A DNA stretch of 64,000 nucleotides from positions 2,630,850 to 2,694,849 of the forward strand of contig PTFA01000092.1 of assembly GCA_003342895.1 (NCBI GenBank). The letters run 5' to 3'. A program made the position numbers and the translations under genes. The notes below the pieces were generated by a model that was given only the letters and a program-made list of their open reading frames with translations, was not told the origin of the DNA and searched no databases. Every line of letters starts with the position of its first letter. Positions within the stretch are counted from its first letter, which is position 1. This DNA comes from Casuarius casuarius. Its lineage: Eukaryota > Chordata > Aves > Casuariiformes > Casuariidae. Below are positions 25,001 through 37,000 of the stretch, in pieces.

Positions 25001-28000
25001 CCTGGGAAGGAGGAGACCTGAGCTAGTCGTGGTGCAGACCAGGAGACTCTGGTGCTCGTGTTTGAAGGGCTTTGGGGTTTATTTTCCCCGTGTCCTGTGT
25101 TGTTGAAACTGGGTCACGAGCACAACCCAAAACACCCTCCTGCTCTGCGTGTCCGCGCCGGGGAAGCTGGGCTGTGCCTTTTCCTCCCGTCCCCGGCCGC
25201 GGGACATCGTCCGTGCCTCATCGGCCAGAAATGCAATATTAAACCTGCGAGCAGGTGGATTGGTGCTGGTTTTGCTTAGATATCGTCTGAGCGGCAGGAC
25301 TTGCATGAACAATGTTGTCTGCACTTGGCCTCTTCTTTGCGTGCTGATGTACCTGTGCCCGGGATGGCCGGAGATGTGCTGAAAGCATCAGCCCTCAGCT
25401 GAGCACAACTGCTGCCTTCGAGCCAGGTTTGGCCCCCAGCAGCGGAGCGGCGGCGGAGGGCGAAGCCCCCCTGGGGCCGGCCGGGGAGGAGCGGGGCCGC
25501 CACGGATGCCCGCGCCGCGGGAGCGACCGCACGTGTCCGCAGCGCGCTTCGTCGTAACGCGCTGTTTATTTGATGTCCTGTTTGTTCTGGCAGAGCCCAG
25601 CTGCCTGCTGAGACAGATAACTGAGTGCTGGAAAACAGCAGGAGAGCTTTGGCTCCGGCTGGCAGCTCTCCCCTCGCCCTCGCCGCTGCCGCGTCCTTTG
25701 CGGGTGTCGGGTGCTTTCGATGCCCGCGTCGATGGGGCGGTGGGGCTTGCGTGCCGTCCGGGGTGGCAATGGCCACGGGTGCCCCAGCTGGGGAACCGGG
25801 GGGAGGGACTGGAGAATTTGCTGATGTTTAAGCAGCGGATCAGGACTGCGCTGCAAATCCCTGCCTGGGGGAGTTGCTGGATTTCATTAAACGCCAGCAG
25901 CCTCTTTTCATCCCACTGAAGTCGAGCTGCCAGGAGCAGACAGAAACACGCTGCTGAGATCACGCTCGAGATACGATCTTATCAGCCCTGCCTGTGATTG
26001 CGACCGGGTTTAATTGCCTCTTTCCCCGCGTCGGTTTGGGAGAGCTCCTCTGCCCCGGTAAACGACTTCTCCAGATGCTCGCTTTAAAGGGAAAAAACAG
26101 TTAGGGATTTTCTTTGGCCACCTCTCCAGCTTCCAGCTGTTAAGTACTGAAAATGTGTTCTTCATTATGTCCGAGAGAGAAATGTTTCTTTCTTCCGATC
26201 GGGGCAGCAATAAATATTTCAAAGCGTAACGCGCTGTAGACAAGCGAGCGAGGATCGTTCGTCTTGCGCGCGGCGAGCAGGCGCGGGAGCGACTCCGCTC
26301 CTGCCTCGGCACGTCAGCTGTCCCCAGGCCGGCACCGTCACTTTCTTTATTTGGATATAGCTTCAATAACCAAGCGTCCGGTTCTGCCTCCAGGCAGCCT
26401 CGCATTAATTAAAACATCTGAAAAATCAGCAGTCCTCAGCGGCCTCTTCGTATCGAGCTTCGCGTCCCACCGCCTTTGGCAAGCACGCCGCTGTCCCCAC
26501 GGCACGTCTCCAGCCTGCGGCTGCCTTCTCCTCGTCTGACCCCGGAGCCGTCGGGTTTCGAAGCGAGCTCGATAAGCCAGCGATGGGGCTATTTTGGATT
26601 AAGAGGAGGAGGGATAAATTCCCGCTCCATGGAGTATTCCCTCCTCTGCCAGCATTCGCTCTGCTCATGCCGGGGATGCTGCAGCTTGCGTGCTCTAGTG
26701 ATCCCGGCTGGGCCGGCGTGGCCAGGGCGCTTCCACAAATAGGAAGGTCCTGGGACACAGGCTCGCGCTTACTCCACCTAATCTTAGCTAATTGAGTCGC
26801 CTGAGTGTGGCACGTAGTTTCCCTCTTAGGTCAACAAGAGAAACGAGGCTTGGCCGGGGGAGGTCAAAACCCCGTCCGCTGGTCACCGAGGGTGACTCCG
26901 CTTCTAGCGCAGGTGCCTAGAGCCAGCAGAGCAGAACCTGGGCCTTGGCGAGGGCTGGACTTCTCTACGCGGTGAGAGCCCCCGGGGCGAGCAGCACGGG
27001 ACCGCGGAGGCGGTGGTGGCCTGGGCTGCGGCGGCAGCGTCCTGCTCTGATGGGAACTTCCCAGAAAGGCAGGAGAAGGAGGGAGAGAGGTTTGACGGTG
27101 TAAAAGCAGCCCGTTAGCTGAATCAGACAGCTCAGCCAAAAGCAGTGTTGTGATCGCGATAGACCTGTGGATGAGCCCGTGGAGCAGAACAGCAGCGTCT
27201 GATGCTGCGGGTGTAATTCAGCATGAGAGGAACAGAAATAGCAGAAATTTTGCTGTGGACTAATGGAAATCCAGAAGAGTGGGAGCCAGTGGGAGCCCTG
27301 GCTGGGGGAGATGTGATCACTGGAAGAGAAGGAGCAGAGCTGGAAAGGAGACACGTACGTACCGGACACGGGAATGGACTCGGACGCTGCCTATGGAGCA
27401 AGTTACCCAAAAGTTTGAATTGTAACCACCTCCACTGCACAGACTGGATCGAAGCATAAATCACTGCTGTTCTCTCCTGCCTGTGCACCGTTAAAGGTGG
27501 CTCCATCCTTTTCATCTCCCCCCGTTTTTTCTTACCACAGCCCTAAGCTAAAGGAGGGGGGAGAGCGTGAAGGGACTTTTCAGCCTTTCTAGACCTTCAT
27601 TCCTGCTGTGGAAAATACTTTAAAATATCTGTCCCACCCACAAAGACTGCAGCATATTTTCCCTTTAAAATAATGTTTAGTAAGAATATTAAAAAAAAAA
27701 AAAAAGAAAATACCAATAAAAGCAGGAGGGCATAAGCCAAACATTAAGAAAAGACCCTTGAGGATAAAATGAGTTTGTGAGCAATTTGGTCTTGAACTCT
27801 GTGGGAATTGGACTGGATTTGTGGAGTCTTCCCGGATATCCCTCCGTAATTTGGAGCCCTAAAAATAACACAAAACTTGCACAGCCCCGATGACCTTGAA
27901 GTTGGTTTTCAAGAGGCTCATGGTGTAGCCGGAGTAGGCGAATACCCTGCAGCACATCTGGGCTTCGGGCCCCCCGCCAAGGCAGCTGGGGGCTTCTCGT

Positions 28001-31000
28001 CGCTTGGGGGTCTCGGTCAGCGTCAGGCTTCGAGGGCCGGGATGCCGGAGCTGAGCTGGCTTTTGCAATGGGCGAAGAGCCGTGGAGGACAGTGGCCTCC
28101 AATGGGAGTCCAAGTCCCCCGGCGGAGCAGAGCCACGACGTGCACATGGGGCTCTTTGGTGGGGCGTTGCACAAGCCCCCTTTGACGAGCAGCATTCGAG
28201 GTGCTGGGGGGAGTTTTGCACCAAGTGCCCCCGCGTGTAACCCCCTTCTGCCTTTGCCAGCGTTTTGCCGAGTAGCCAAGGTGCCGAAGAGTTTGGATTT
28301 CTTTTTTGGCTCGTTCACGCCGTTGAGTCTGCGGTGGCGAACGCTCCTGTCGAAGCTGGGGCAGGAAGGGGCTGGAGATAAGAGGAGAATGAAAGGCTGG
28401 AGTGAATCCTGCGAGCGGAGATAAGGCGCTTCGGAGGATACGGCTGAACGGGCAGGCCGCGGAGGTCAAGGAGATCCCAGCTTTGTGCCGGGCGAGACCC
28501 TCGTTTCCCTCGCCGGACCTCTCTGCAGCCGGCTTGGCTCGGGGCATAGCCGAAACGGCTTCGAGCGTGTTCAGCTCGCACCGTCTTACTGCTGCGTACG
28601 AGTCTGTTGTGCTCAGAGCCTGATGGCATCACGCGTTGCTTCACTTTAAAACAAAACGGGGTTGAATCCCGGTCGGCTGAGAGGCTCCGCTCGCCTACCT
28701 GGGCTGCCCTCGGTCACGAGGTCCCCCGAAAGCTCCGGCCTTCCTCCTCCCGCATTCCTGCTCCGCTAATCCATCTCGTGACGCCTGCCGTTCGCCTCTC
28801 CCAAGAGCAGAAACTCGCTAGTCTCATACTGCACATTTCAACTTGACTTTACCCTTCCTGCCCCCAATTTGTGAGGAATTCGGCTTTATGCTGTTAGGGG
28901 GTTGCTGCCCCCATGGGGAGAGGTCTCCTGCCCGCGCGCCCCGCGGGTTTCTGCTCCGTGTTGCCGGGCGCGGGGAGATGCTGCTGGCGTGGGGAGATGC
29001 GGCCAGCTCAGGCCCCGCTGCCAGGGTCACGCTGGCCCCGGGGGGGTTTAGGCCACCTTTAAAGCTAAGCCTGGTCCAGGAGGAGGTCGTGAAACCTGCC
29101 GGGCATCGTCTCCCGGAGTCCAAGGCGGGGTTTTCCTCGGCTCCCTGTTTTTCTGTCCCACCGGGCCCCGACACACTGGCACCGACCGTGCCGGCGTCTC
29201 GCCTGGCCTGGAGTGCCTTGGGGGGACCTTCCTCGGGGGGTGCCCAGCTTTCGTGGGGGTGTTTTAGACGTGCAGCTCCCCGCGGTGCTCGCAGACGCCC
29301 TCGGAGCGGCTCCCCCCGCCGCGCTGCTCCCCCCGCCGCGCTGCTCCCTCTCCCGCGCCGAGGTACCAGTTTTTCCTGTTCTTGGTCCTTCCTCCCGGCA
29401 GCCTCCCCTCGCCCTGTTGCTTTGCGGTATTCAAGCTTTTTTTTTTTCCTCCATGCTAACCTGGCCCTTGCTCTCGAGAGACTCTCTGCATTGCTTGTGT
29501 TTGCCTCGCGCGAGCCCCTCGGGTGCCTCGGCCCCAGGCACCCTTTGCACCCGCCAAATTGCTTTTCGGTGGCAGCGCGAGCCTGCCGGGTTGTTTTTCG
29601 GTATGATTTAGCAGCACAGTGCAGGTGCCGTTTATTATACCAGCACAGCGATTTCTTCTCTTGTTTTTCCTGCCCCCCAAAGCTGCTCTTTCGTGGCCCA
29701 CGCTGTTTCCACGCAGGCGTTGTGCAAAAATAGATGGCCAGGCTGCCGTTTCTTTTTAATTGCAGAACAGAAGAAACGAAGCAGCAGGAAAGGTCAGAGC
29801 AGATTTCTTAGCTAGGAGCTGTTTGGAGGAAGTTGAGGAATTTTGGCCCACTGCGCTCCGAAATTCCTGCTGGGCCGTGTGGGAGCCTCGGCTCGGGGGA
29901 GGCAGCTCTGCTCGCGAACCCGCCGAGGCTTTGCCTCAGCTCTGATTTAGATGGATGCAGAAATTTTGCATCTTGCAGTCCCCGTTGTGAATGCCCCGAA
30001 TCGGCAGCCGCTCGCGGGAGCGGAGATTGGTGGAGTCGCGCGAAAAGCAGCGGGCTTTTGTCGCCGCTGCTGCCGAGGTCACGGATGCCTCCTCTGCTTT
30101 TTGGAAGCAAAAGGAAAGGTCCGTGACTCCGGACAGCTCATGCGCTGCACGCGTGGTGCCAGGCAGGGCCACAGCTGCGAAGGAACATTGCAGCTCTTGA
30201 CTCCGAGTGTCCGGGCAGCCTCGGGTCAGCCGGTCGCTTCTTCCCCTCGCTGTTAAAATGGGGATAACGCGACGGGGGAGACGGGGGAGAACATGCCTGC
30301 GGAGCAGCCTTGGCCCTCGCGGTGCCAGGCAGCCTGCAGAGCAGCTTTATCTTCTAATGGCTAAAGTCTCGTTCGGAGGAGTTCGAGCCATCCCCTTCTC
30401 AGCTGCGTTTGACTTTTTCCCCGTGCGTTGGCACAGTGCAGTCACTTATATCTGGCTTTCGTAGGTGTCTCAGGTGGCCGTTGGGGCAAACGGAAACGGG
30501 CTGGGTTTGGATGCAGATGGGATGCTGGTGGCTCTTGCTGGGGTCTGAACACATGCGTGTGCTGAAGCACGTCCAGGTCGGTGCGTTGGGATCACCCGGG
30601 TCGTTCTGCACGTGTAACCAAGCCGCCGCGCGGGGTTACTGCGTGCGTTTCTTCGGGAAGCCCCAAATCCGGCTGGGACGCTCCCCCAGCCCATCGTCGA
30701 GCCCAGCCCTGCTGCGGGCTCGGGGTAGCGCAGCGCTGCACCAGTGGCACCGGTCCGTCCCGGCTCATGTCAGCGCTGCGGATCCAGCTCTCCGGGCGCT
30801 TTTGGCAGCAAGTGGGCATGACACCAGCTGGGGAAGAGCAGCTCGGACAGGAGCAGGCGGACACAAAGATAAAGCCATGCTGCCTGATGAGTTGCAAGGA
30901 ACTCTGCAGAGAGCTAAAGAGGTTGGTAGTCATCTCAAAAACTTGGCCATCAAAGTCTTTGGTTTTCTTTTACGTAAATGGGAACTTCTCACTCAGTACC

Positions 31001-34000
31001 TTCTAGCTGTGAATGAATAATCTGGAAAAGCGTCATTTTTTGGAGTGCCATCTTGATGCGCAGACATAGCAGAACGAGCCGGGAGGGGCGGTGAGCGAGA
31101 GAGGGAAATGGGGACAAAGCGTGCGTTTTGGTACACAGTGGAACACCAGACTTTCAGATTCTGGCTTTTGTGCTTGGCATTTCTCTGCTTGGTATCGGGG
31201 CCTTGAGGAATTTATAAAAAACAAATGAGAGAAAAGACCCGCTGCTTGGAGGGGAAGCACCTTTTGAGCTGCCTCAAAGGGCTGAAGTCTTTCTTGCATG
31301 ATCAGAAATAAAAGGTGCGCACGTACCTACCAACAGCTAAACACGGGGTTCTTAATAAATGATCCTGATCTCTGGGCTAGGAATAAATAAAGCTGTGGTT
31401 TGACAGCAGGGAGACAATTAGGTTGTTAATGTGTAAATCGGTTGCTTCAAGAGAATAAGTGATTGCAGGCAAAAGGCAAAAGCGGGGCAGATCACCTGCG
31501 GGATATTTAGCAGCGGTTAGGAAGAGATGGGCTGTTTTGGTTTTGCTTGGTGCTGTTCTAGTAAATCAAAGCCAAAGGTGATAAATCTCCGTCCTGCAGA
31601 AAAGGCGAGCGTGCTTTGCTGCGTAAACCACGGCGGTGCACTGCGGATCGGGGATCAGGATCGGGGCTGGAGCTGCGCCCGGTCCCCCCGGCTTCGTCGC
31701 TCGGGTTCAGGGTTGTGGCTCGTCGCTGGTGGCTGTGGTCCTCTTGGCGAGCGCACCAGAACGGGGCTCTGGCTGCTTCTCAGCACAGAGTTGCCGATAT
31801 TACAACAACGCAAAGGTTTTGTTTGCGTGTTAGATGCTGCTGTGTGGCTTTGGGGCATCTTGAAAGAACACGAGTGAGACTTCGCCCAAAAGCTCTCTGA
31901 AGCAATAGGGAAATATTGCTGGTTCCAGTCTGTCCAGCTTTCACCCATGCCTTCGGTCGCCGGGGGCTGAAGTTAGTGTCTTGAGGGAGGGAAGAGGATG
32001 GACGTGTGTGTTTGCTGTTCTGCGCTGGAGGGAGAAGCGGGAGGCCGTACCCCCGAGGCAGGCGCTGATCCCAAAGGAGCTGGGTTGCTCTCGCCTCCCA
32101 GCATCCTGATTTTCCTCTTCAAAATCTCTGCGCTGTCCTGTTGAACAGCATCTTCGTGGGGTTTTGGTACTGGAAAAAGCAGCTCCCTATCCAAAAGCAT
32201 GAAGGGAGAGAGTGAGCGGGCGGGGGGTGGAGAAGATGCCTTCACCTCCATCGTCCTCTCCCTGCCGGCGGATGGTCCATCCTCCAGGCATGGGGGCAGC
32301 CTGCAAAAGGTCATTCCCAGGGAAACGCGATTCAAAACCAGTCAAAAAACGTCAGCTAGAGATAGAGATATCGCTATTTTCAAAGAAAGTTGGTTGCTGG
32401 TTGTCAGAGTTTCTTGGCTGAAAACCCACCCGGTTTGTGCTGCTCCCCCGCGAAGCTGCCGGACGCTGCTCTGGGCAGGAGCTGCCTGGGGCAGGGCTGG
32501 AGGGTCCAGCTCGGAAAGCCAGAGGGCCCAGCCCAGCTGCCATACCCCGCTAATTCATGCAGGGACAAAGTGACAGCTTTTTACCCTGGAAATGTGACTT
32601 CTATCCGCCAGTCTCCTGTCCTAGCTTCGCTTCCCAAAACTCCTCATCGCTTGAGGCTGGAGGAGCTGTGTGGCCCCTCAGCCAAGGGTGTTTTGCACGT
32701 ACATCTCGGCATTTCCCCTTTCCGTTCTCTTTTCCCACCCTGAGGCACATGCACGGTCCCTCCATCCTGCGATGAAGCTCTGGGGTTTGTCTCTGGCTGC
32801 TCTGGCTCCGCTGCCTGCTTTACGTTTCGTGCAATCCCAGACCTGTATCTGCTTTTGCAGGTGACAGGAGCAGGGGATCCGCTTGTCCCGAGCCAAGCGT
32901 GTGTGTTAAATCTGGTGTTTCACCTCCCTTCTCTATGGAGAAGGAAAAAAAAATGACTAAGACTCTGGGAGCATAGAGGTTTTTATTCATCGGGCTGATA
33001 ATAGGAGCTAAATAAAGGCTTTGGAAAAAAAAATGACTGTTTCTCTTGCAATATTGGTTGGGCAGAACCGTACTGGAACTAAATGTGGAATGAGAAGTCT
33101 GGCCGCCTTGCCAGCTCCCTCTATTTTTAGAGCTGCTGCGCAGTCGTCGTATCTCGGTGAGTTTTCTCAGCGTATGCGCTCGAAGCAGGCAGCCTGCCTC
33201 TGTTTTTTCCGGCCAGCTGTCGTATTCGGGACGATAAGGCTGTGATGGAGGGGCAGGGCAGTCACCAGATTTGACAAGAAGTTCCTCTGAGCGCCAGGAT
33301 GCGGCTCCTGTCCCGGGACTAGGTTCACTGTGGTCACGGACTCCCGAATATTTGCTGTGGTCTAAGACCGGCCCTAATCCGGCGGTGCTGAGCAGGTTTG
33401 CAGGATGAGCGGCGCCTGCTTCTTGCTGTCCCAAAAGTGCGGTCGTGGCTGGGATGAAATTTAGCGGCAGTTTAGCAGCACACAGCGATGCTAACCATGG
33501 TTTTGGATGAGGGGCAGAGGAATGCTGGCTGGTTTGGAGAGTGGAAGTGGGATCGGGATACCTGAACTGGGATTTGGCCAAGAGATTGTGGCTAAACCAG
33601 CAGGGAGCCAGAGGTGGTGGTTCTTTCCTGCGAAAAGCCATAAAAAAGTGTATAAGGTTAGCATCGCAGCCCTAGCCTTGGATATCTAACCCTCGCAGCG
33701 TGGGGGGGACGGGCCTTTGGGGAAGGTCCCAAGAAGCAAGGAGGCAGTTTTGGAGTATGGAGCGCCGTGTCCAATTCTGGGCTCCTCAATGCGAGAAAGA
33801 CGGGATGAGAAAGTTCTCCCCAGTGTGTTTCTCGGTGGAGGAGACAGCCTTACGTGTGTGTGCACGCAAACCCACGTCTCTGATGCCTTCAAATGTACTG
33901 AAACCAGCTCGATTTTTTTCTTTCGGCCGAGCAGAGAGGGTAGCTCTTGCGGGTGCTGAGCTTTTGGGTGCCCCGGCTTTCCCGTGCCCCAGGGACGCTT

Positions 34001-37000
34001 ACGCTAAGGTTGCAGCCGGCAGCACTGGTTTTTTTTTTTGGCTGTTTTTTCATTCTGAAAAGCACTGAGCTCTAGGCTAGTTTGTGAGTCATGTTTCAGC
34101 GTTTGGGAAAAAAAGACTCGCCTGCATTGATTCGACCGGTCGCAATCGCTACTCTCCATGAGCAACCGACTTCTGAGAAGCTGAAGTCTGCCAGGAGTCT
34201 GGACCCACGGGCGTTTAATTGGGAATGTCTCTTTCCCAACATGAAACTAGGCAGCAAGGAAGACCTCATCAAAGCCCATGGGGTTTACTGACGATAAACT
34301 CATAGCTGGCTGTCTTTAAAAAAAGATAAATGCAGAAGATACCGATATGCCTCGCGTTGCTCATTTTGTTTGTGGTTGCTGCTCATTCAGAGCATTTCCC
34401 CCTAAGCGTGGGGACAAAAATACACACCCTGCTTTCAGAAATTCCTAAAAACAGGTGACCTTCCTGGGAGCATCTTTCCTCTGTGGATACCAAAGCAATT
34501 TAGAGCACCGCGAGGAAACGGCACGGTGTTTCGGTGGAGGTGGCTTTTCCTCTGGGTCGAGGGAAGCACCAAGTGCATGTTTCAGAGCTGCCGCATGGGT
34601 TTGGTTGTTTTTGCTAAGAGGCACGAAAGGCAACCGGAGGGATTTTTCCTTTCCCTTCCTAAAAGGGAATCAAGTGCTTCCTGCCACTTGCAGCTGGGCA
34701 CCCCAAAACCACAGTCACCAGATTCCCTGGTTGAACATAGAGATTCCCAGCAGCAGGGCGAGTTCATCTTATTTGAGTCATCCTCCCACGAAAGCGCGGG
34801 GCAGGCGCTCTCATCCAGAGGTTTAGGCTGAAATGCCTTTTTGGCTGGATAGCAACTGCCGGTTCCCGCAGGACTAGAAGAGCCTGAACCGGGTGGGATG
34901 ATGGTGCTGCCTTGCTCGGGGGGACCAGCCTGTGTGCACAGCTTGCCTGCAAAGACCGTGGTCTCGAGCAGTCGCTTCTTCCTTGTTTCCCTGTGTTGCT
35001 GCCCTTTATGCTTCTGCGACGGTGCTTCGTACCGCCAGCGCTCTGCGTTCGGCTTTGCAAAGGCAGGTTGTCCCTTCTGCTCCTCGCGCCGGGGACCACA
35101 ACCGCTGCCGCCCGCGGGAGCCGCGGCCCGTCTTGTGCAGCCGAAAGCCCTGCCGCATTCCCGCAGGAACATTCATCCGTTGGAGAACGAAGCCAGAGAA
35201 GGGTTTCTAACGGAGGGAAGGTGTGACTCCGTTGGCCGGTGCTCGGCTCTGCTCGTCCTGCCAAGGAGCAGATGTGAGAACGGGTCCTGCAGGGAAGCAG
35301 CTCTGCCAGTAAATCACCGCGCCGCTGGGAGCCGGCGGGCGGAAAGGCTGCTCCTCCGAGGAAGCCTGCTCTCCCGTGCCTTGGCGACACGTAGGCCATG
35401 GAGGGGAATATAAGGCTGCGTTTAGATCTGTTTTTCGCCAGTTTTTAGCAACTTGGAGTATTTGTCCCTGCGCTTGGGCTCACCAGTCTTGTGGGCAGCC
35501 GGGAGCTCGGCTGGGTGACCGCTTCCATCCTTGCTTCAGGGTCACACCAGTGCCTACCAGCGCGAGCCCTGAGGGCGGTGGGAAGTCCCACCCCATGCTC
35601 AGCCGTGGGCAGAGCGTGCCGAGGGGCCGGCGCTGGCTGTGGTGGCTCTGCTGGGGGTCAGCCTGGGGCAGCTGCTGGTCCTGGGGGGGATGCTCACGCG
35701 GTGCTGGCTCTATGAGGAGGGACTCTGCAGCCACAAATCTCTACTTTCCAAGCACTAACCTCCCTTTCGGGTTGTTTTTGACGTTAGGAATTTCGTCTGA
35801 TAAGAGGACTTAGTTTGCCTTTAAGTACTGCTTTCTGACAGGATGATGGAGCGGGGAGTCGTGGAGCGCGTCCGTGCCAGCCGGGGAAGGGAAATTCTGC
35901 TGGAGCTTTTGTTTCTCTCTAGCGCTGACATTTCAGCTCTTTAGAGAGTACATTTATTTTATTCTTGGCAAGGACACGCGCCTGCACACATCAGCATCCA
36001 GACGAATGGGAGCAGCCCAGTGTTACAGCTGTGCCGAAGCCAAGTGGGTCTCCTGGGCTCCCGGCCCTGCGGCACCTGGAACAAGGCGCTGGGCCGGGGC
36101 TTTTCTGCAGCCGACTACAAAACCCGGGTCACTCGGGTGAAGCAGGGCTGCCTGATGTGGTGAGCCATAAGAAAAGGACTTTGCGATGGTGTGAGCAAGG
36201 CGCAAGGGGACGTTCCTCGGCTGGTGCCTCTCGGCAGTCCGGGACCTGCGAGCAGTGGCTCTGCAGAGCACTGGCTCCGTTAGTCGCATCGGGTACCACC
36301 GAGCTCTCCCGGGTTTCTGTGAAGTTTCACGCAGCCAACTAACTCCACGTTCCTCTCTTTCAGCTCTTCCACGTGGCCTACGTCCTGATCAAATTTGCCA
36401 ATTCTCCCCGTCCTGACCTCTGGGTGCTGGAGCGGTCCACTGACTTCGGCCTTACCTACGAGCCCTGGCAGTATTTTGCCTGTAAGTACGGCGCTGCTAC
36501 CCGGCAGCCGCGGCCCGCTGCCGGCTTGAAACCTGGCAAGGGAGGAGCTGCGAGTCCCGGAGACCGTGCCCCAGGGTGGCCCCGAAGGCTCCTTTTTCTG
36601 GCTTAGCTGCCAGCCTGTGCTGTGTCTCTGCCGGCCTTTCCTCGCGCGGGAAGGAGCTGCGCGTGGTTTCCCCGCCGTGGTGCCTTTGCGTGGCGGCTGC
36701 TGCTCCGCGCTGATGTTCCCCCTGCGGCGTGCCGGGGGGGAATTACTGCTGTCAGATCGCTTGCTTTGCTTTTTCCTTTCTTCCCTAACCGGGATTCCCC
36801 TTCCAGCTCTGCAGCCGCGTTATCGCGTGGTCTGGGGCTGCCGGGGCCGAGCGCGGCGAGCCCTTGGCCACCTTGCTCGTCCCCGCTCGTGGCTGCAGCG
36901 CTGGGAGGTCGGTTCCCCCAGCCGCCCCATGGCTGTGCCACCAAAACGCCCACCGAGCCGTGGTGGTGGCTGCATGCGCGTGAAGGACTCCCCGTGCGGC

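Larger units (their letters stand above)
8674..36363 (+). other. LAMA5: LAMA5 intron 2 (27.7 kb)
   Basis: This very long intron interrupts the LN domain. It holds homopolymer runs (T at about 12567-12582 and 18504-18527, A at 27691-27705, T at 34027-34039), GC- and CpG-rich stretches (about 25430-25760 and 28480-29600), a perfect hairpin at 17630-17668, two short tandem repeats and a possible small retroposed insertion near 32.95-33.04 kb, each listed separately. Several long open frames occur, such as plus-strand 28843-29733. They lie in GC-rich DNA, match no family I know, and I treat them as chance. No nested gene or RNA gene was recognised. Confidence 0.85.

Noticed and set aside
27689..28318. 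Minus-strand 209-codon open frame in intron 2
   Set aside because: Its C-terminal end runs through a poly-T translated as Phe and it matches no family I know.
28843..29733. Plus-strand 296-codon open frame in intron 2
   Set aside because: It lies in GC-rich DNA, is rich in Pro/Arg/Ala/Ser, has no recognisable domain, and overlaps open frames in other phases; a chance open frame is the simplest reading.
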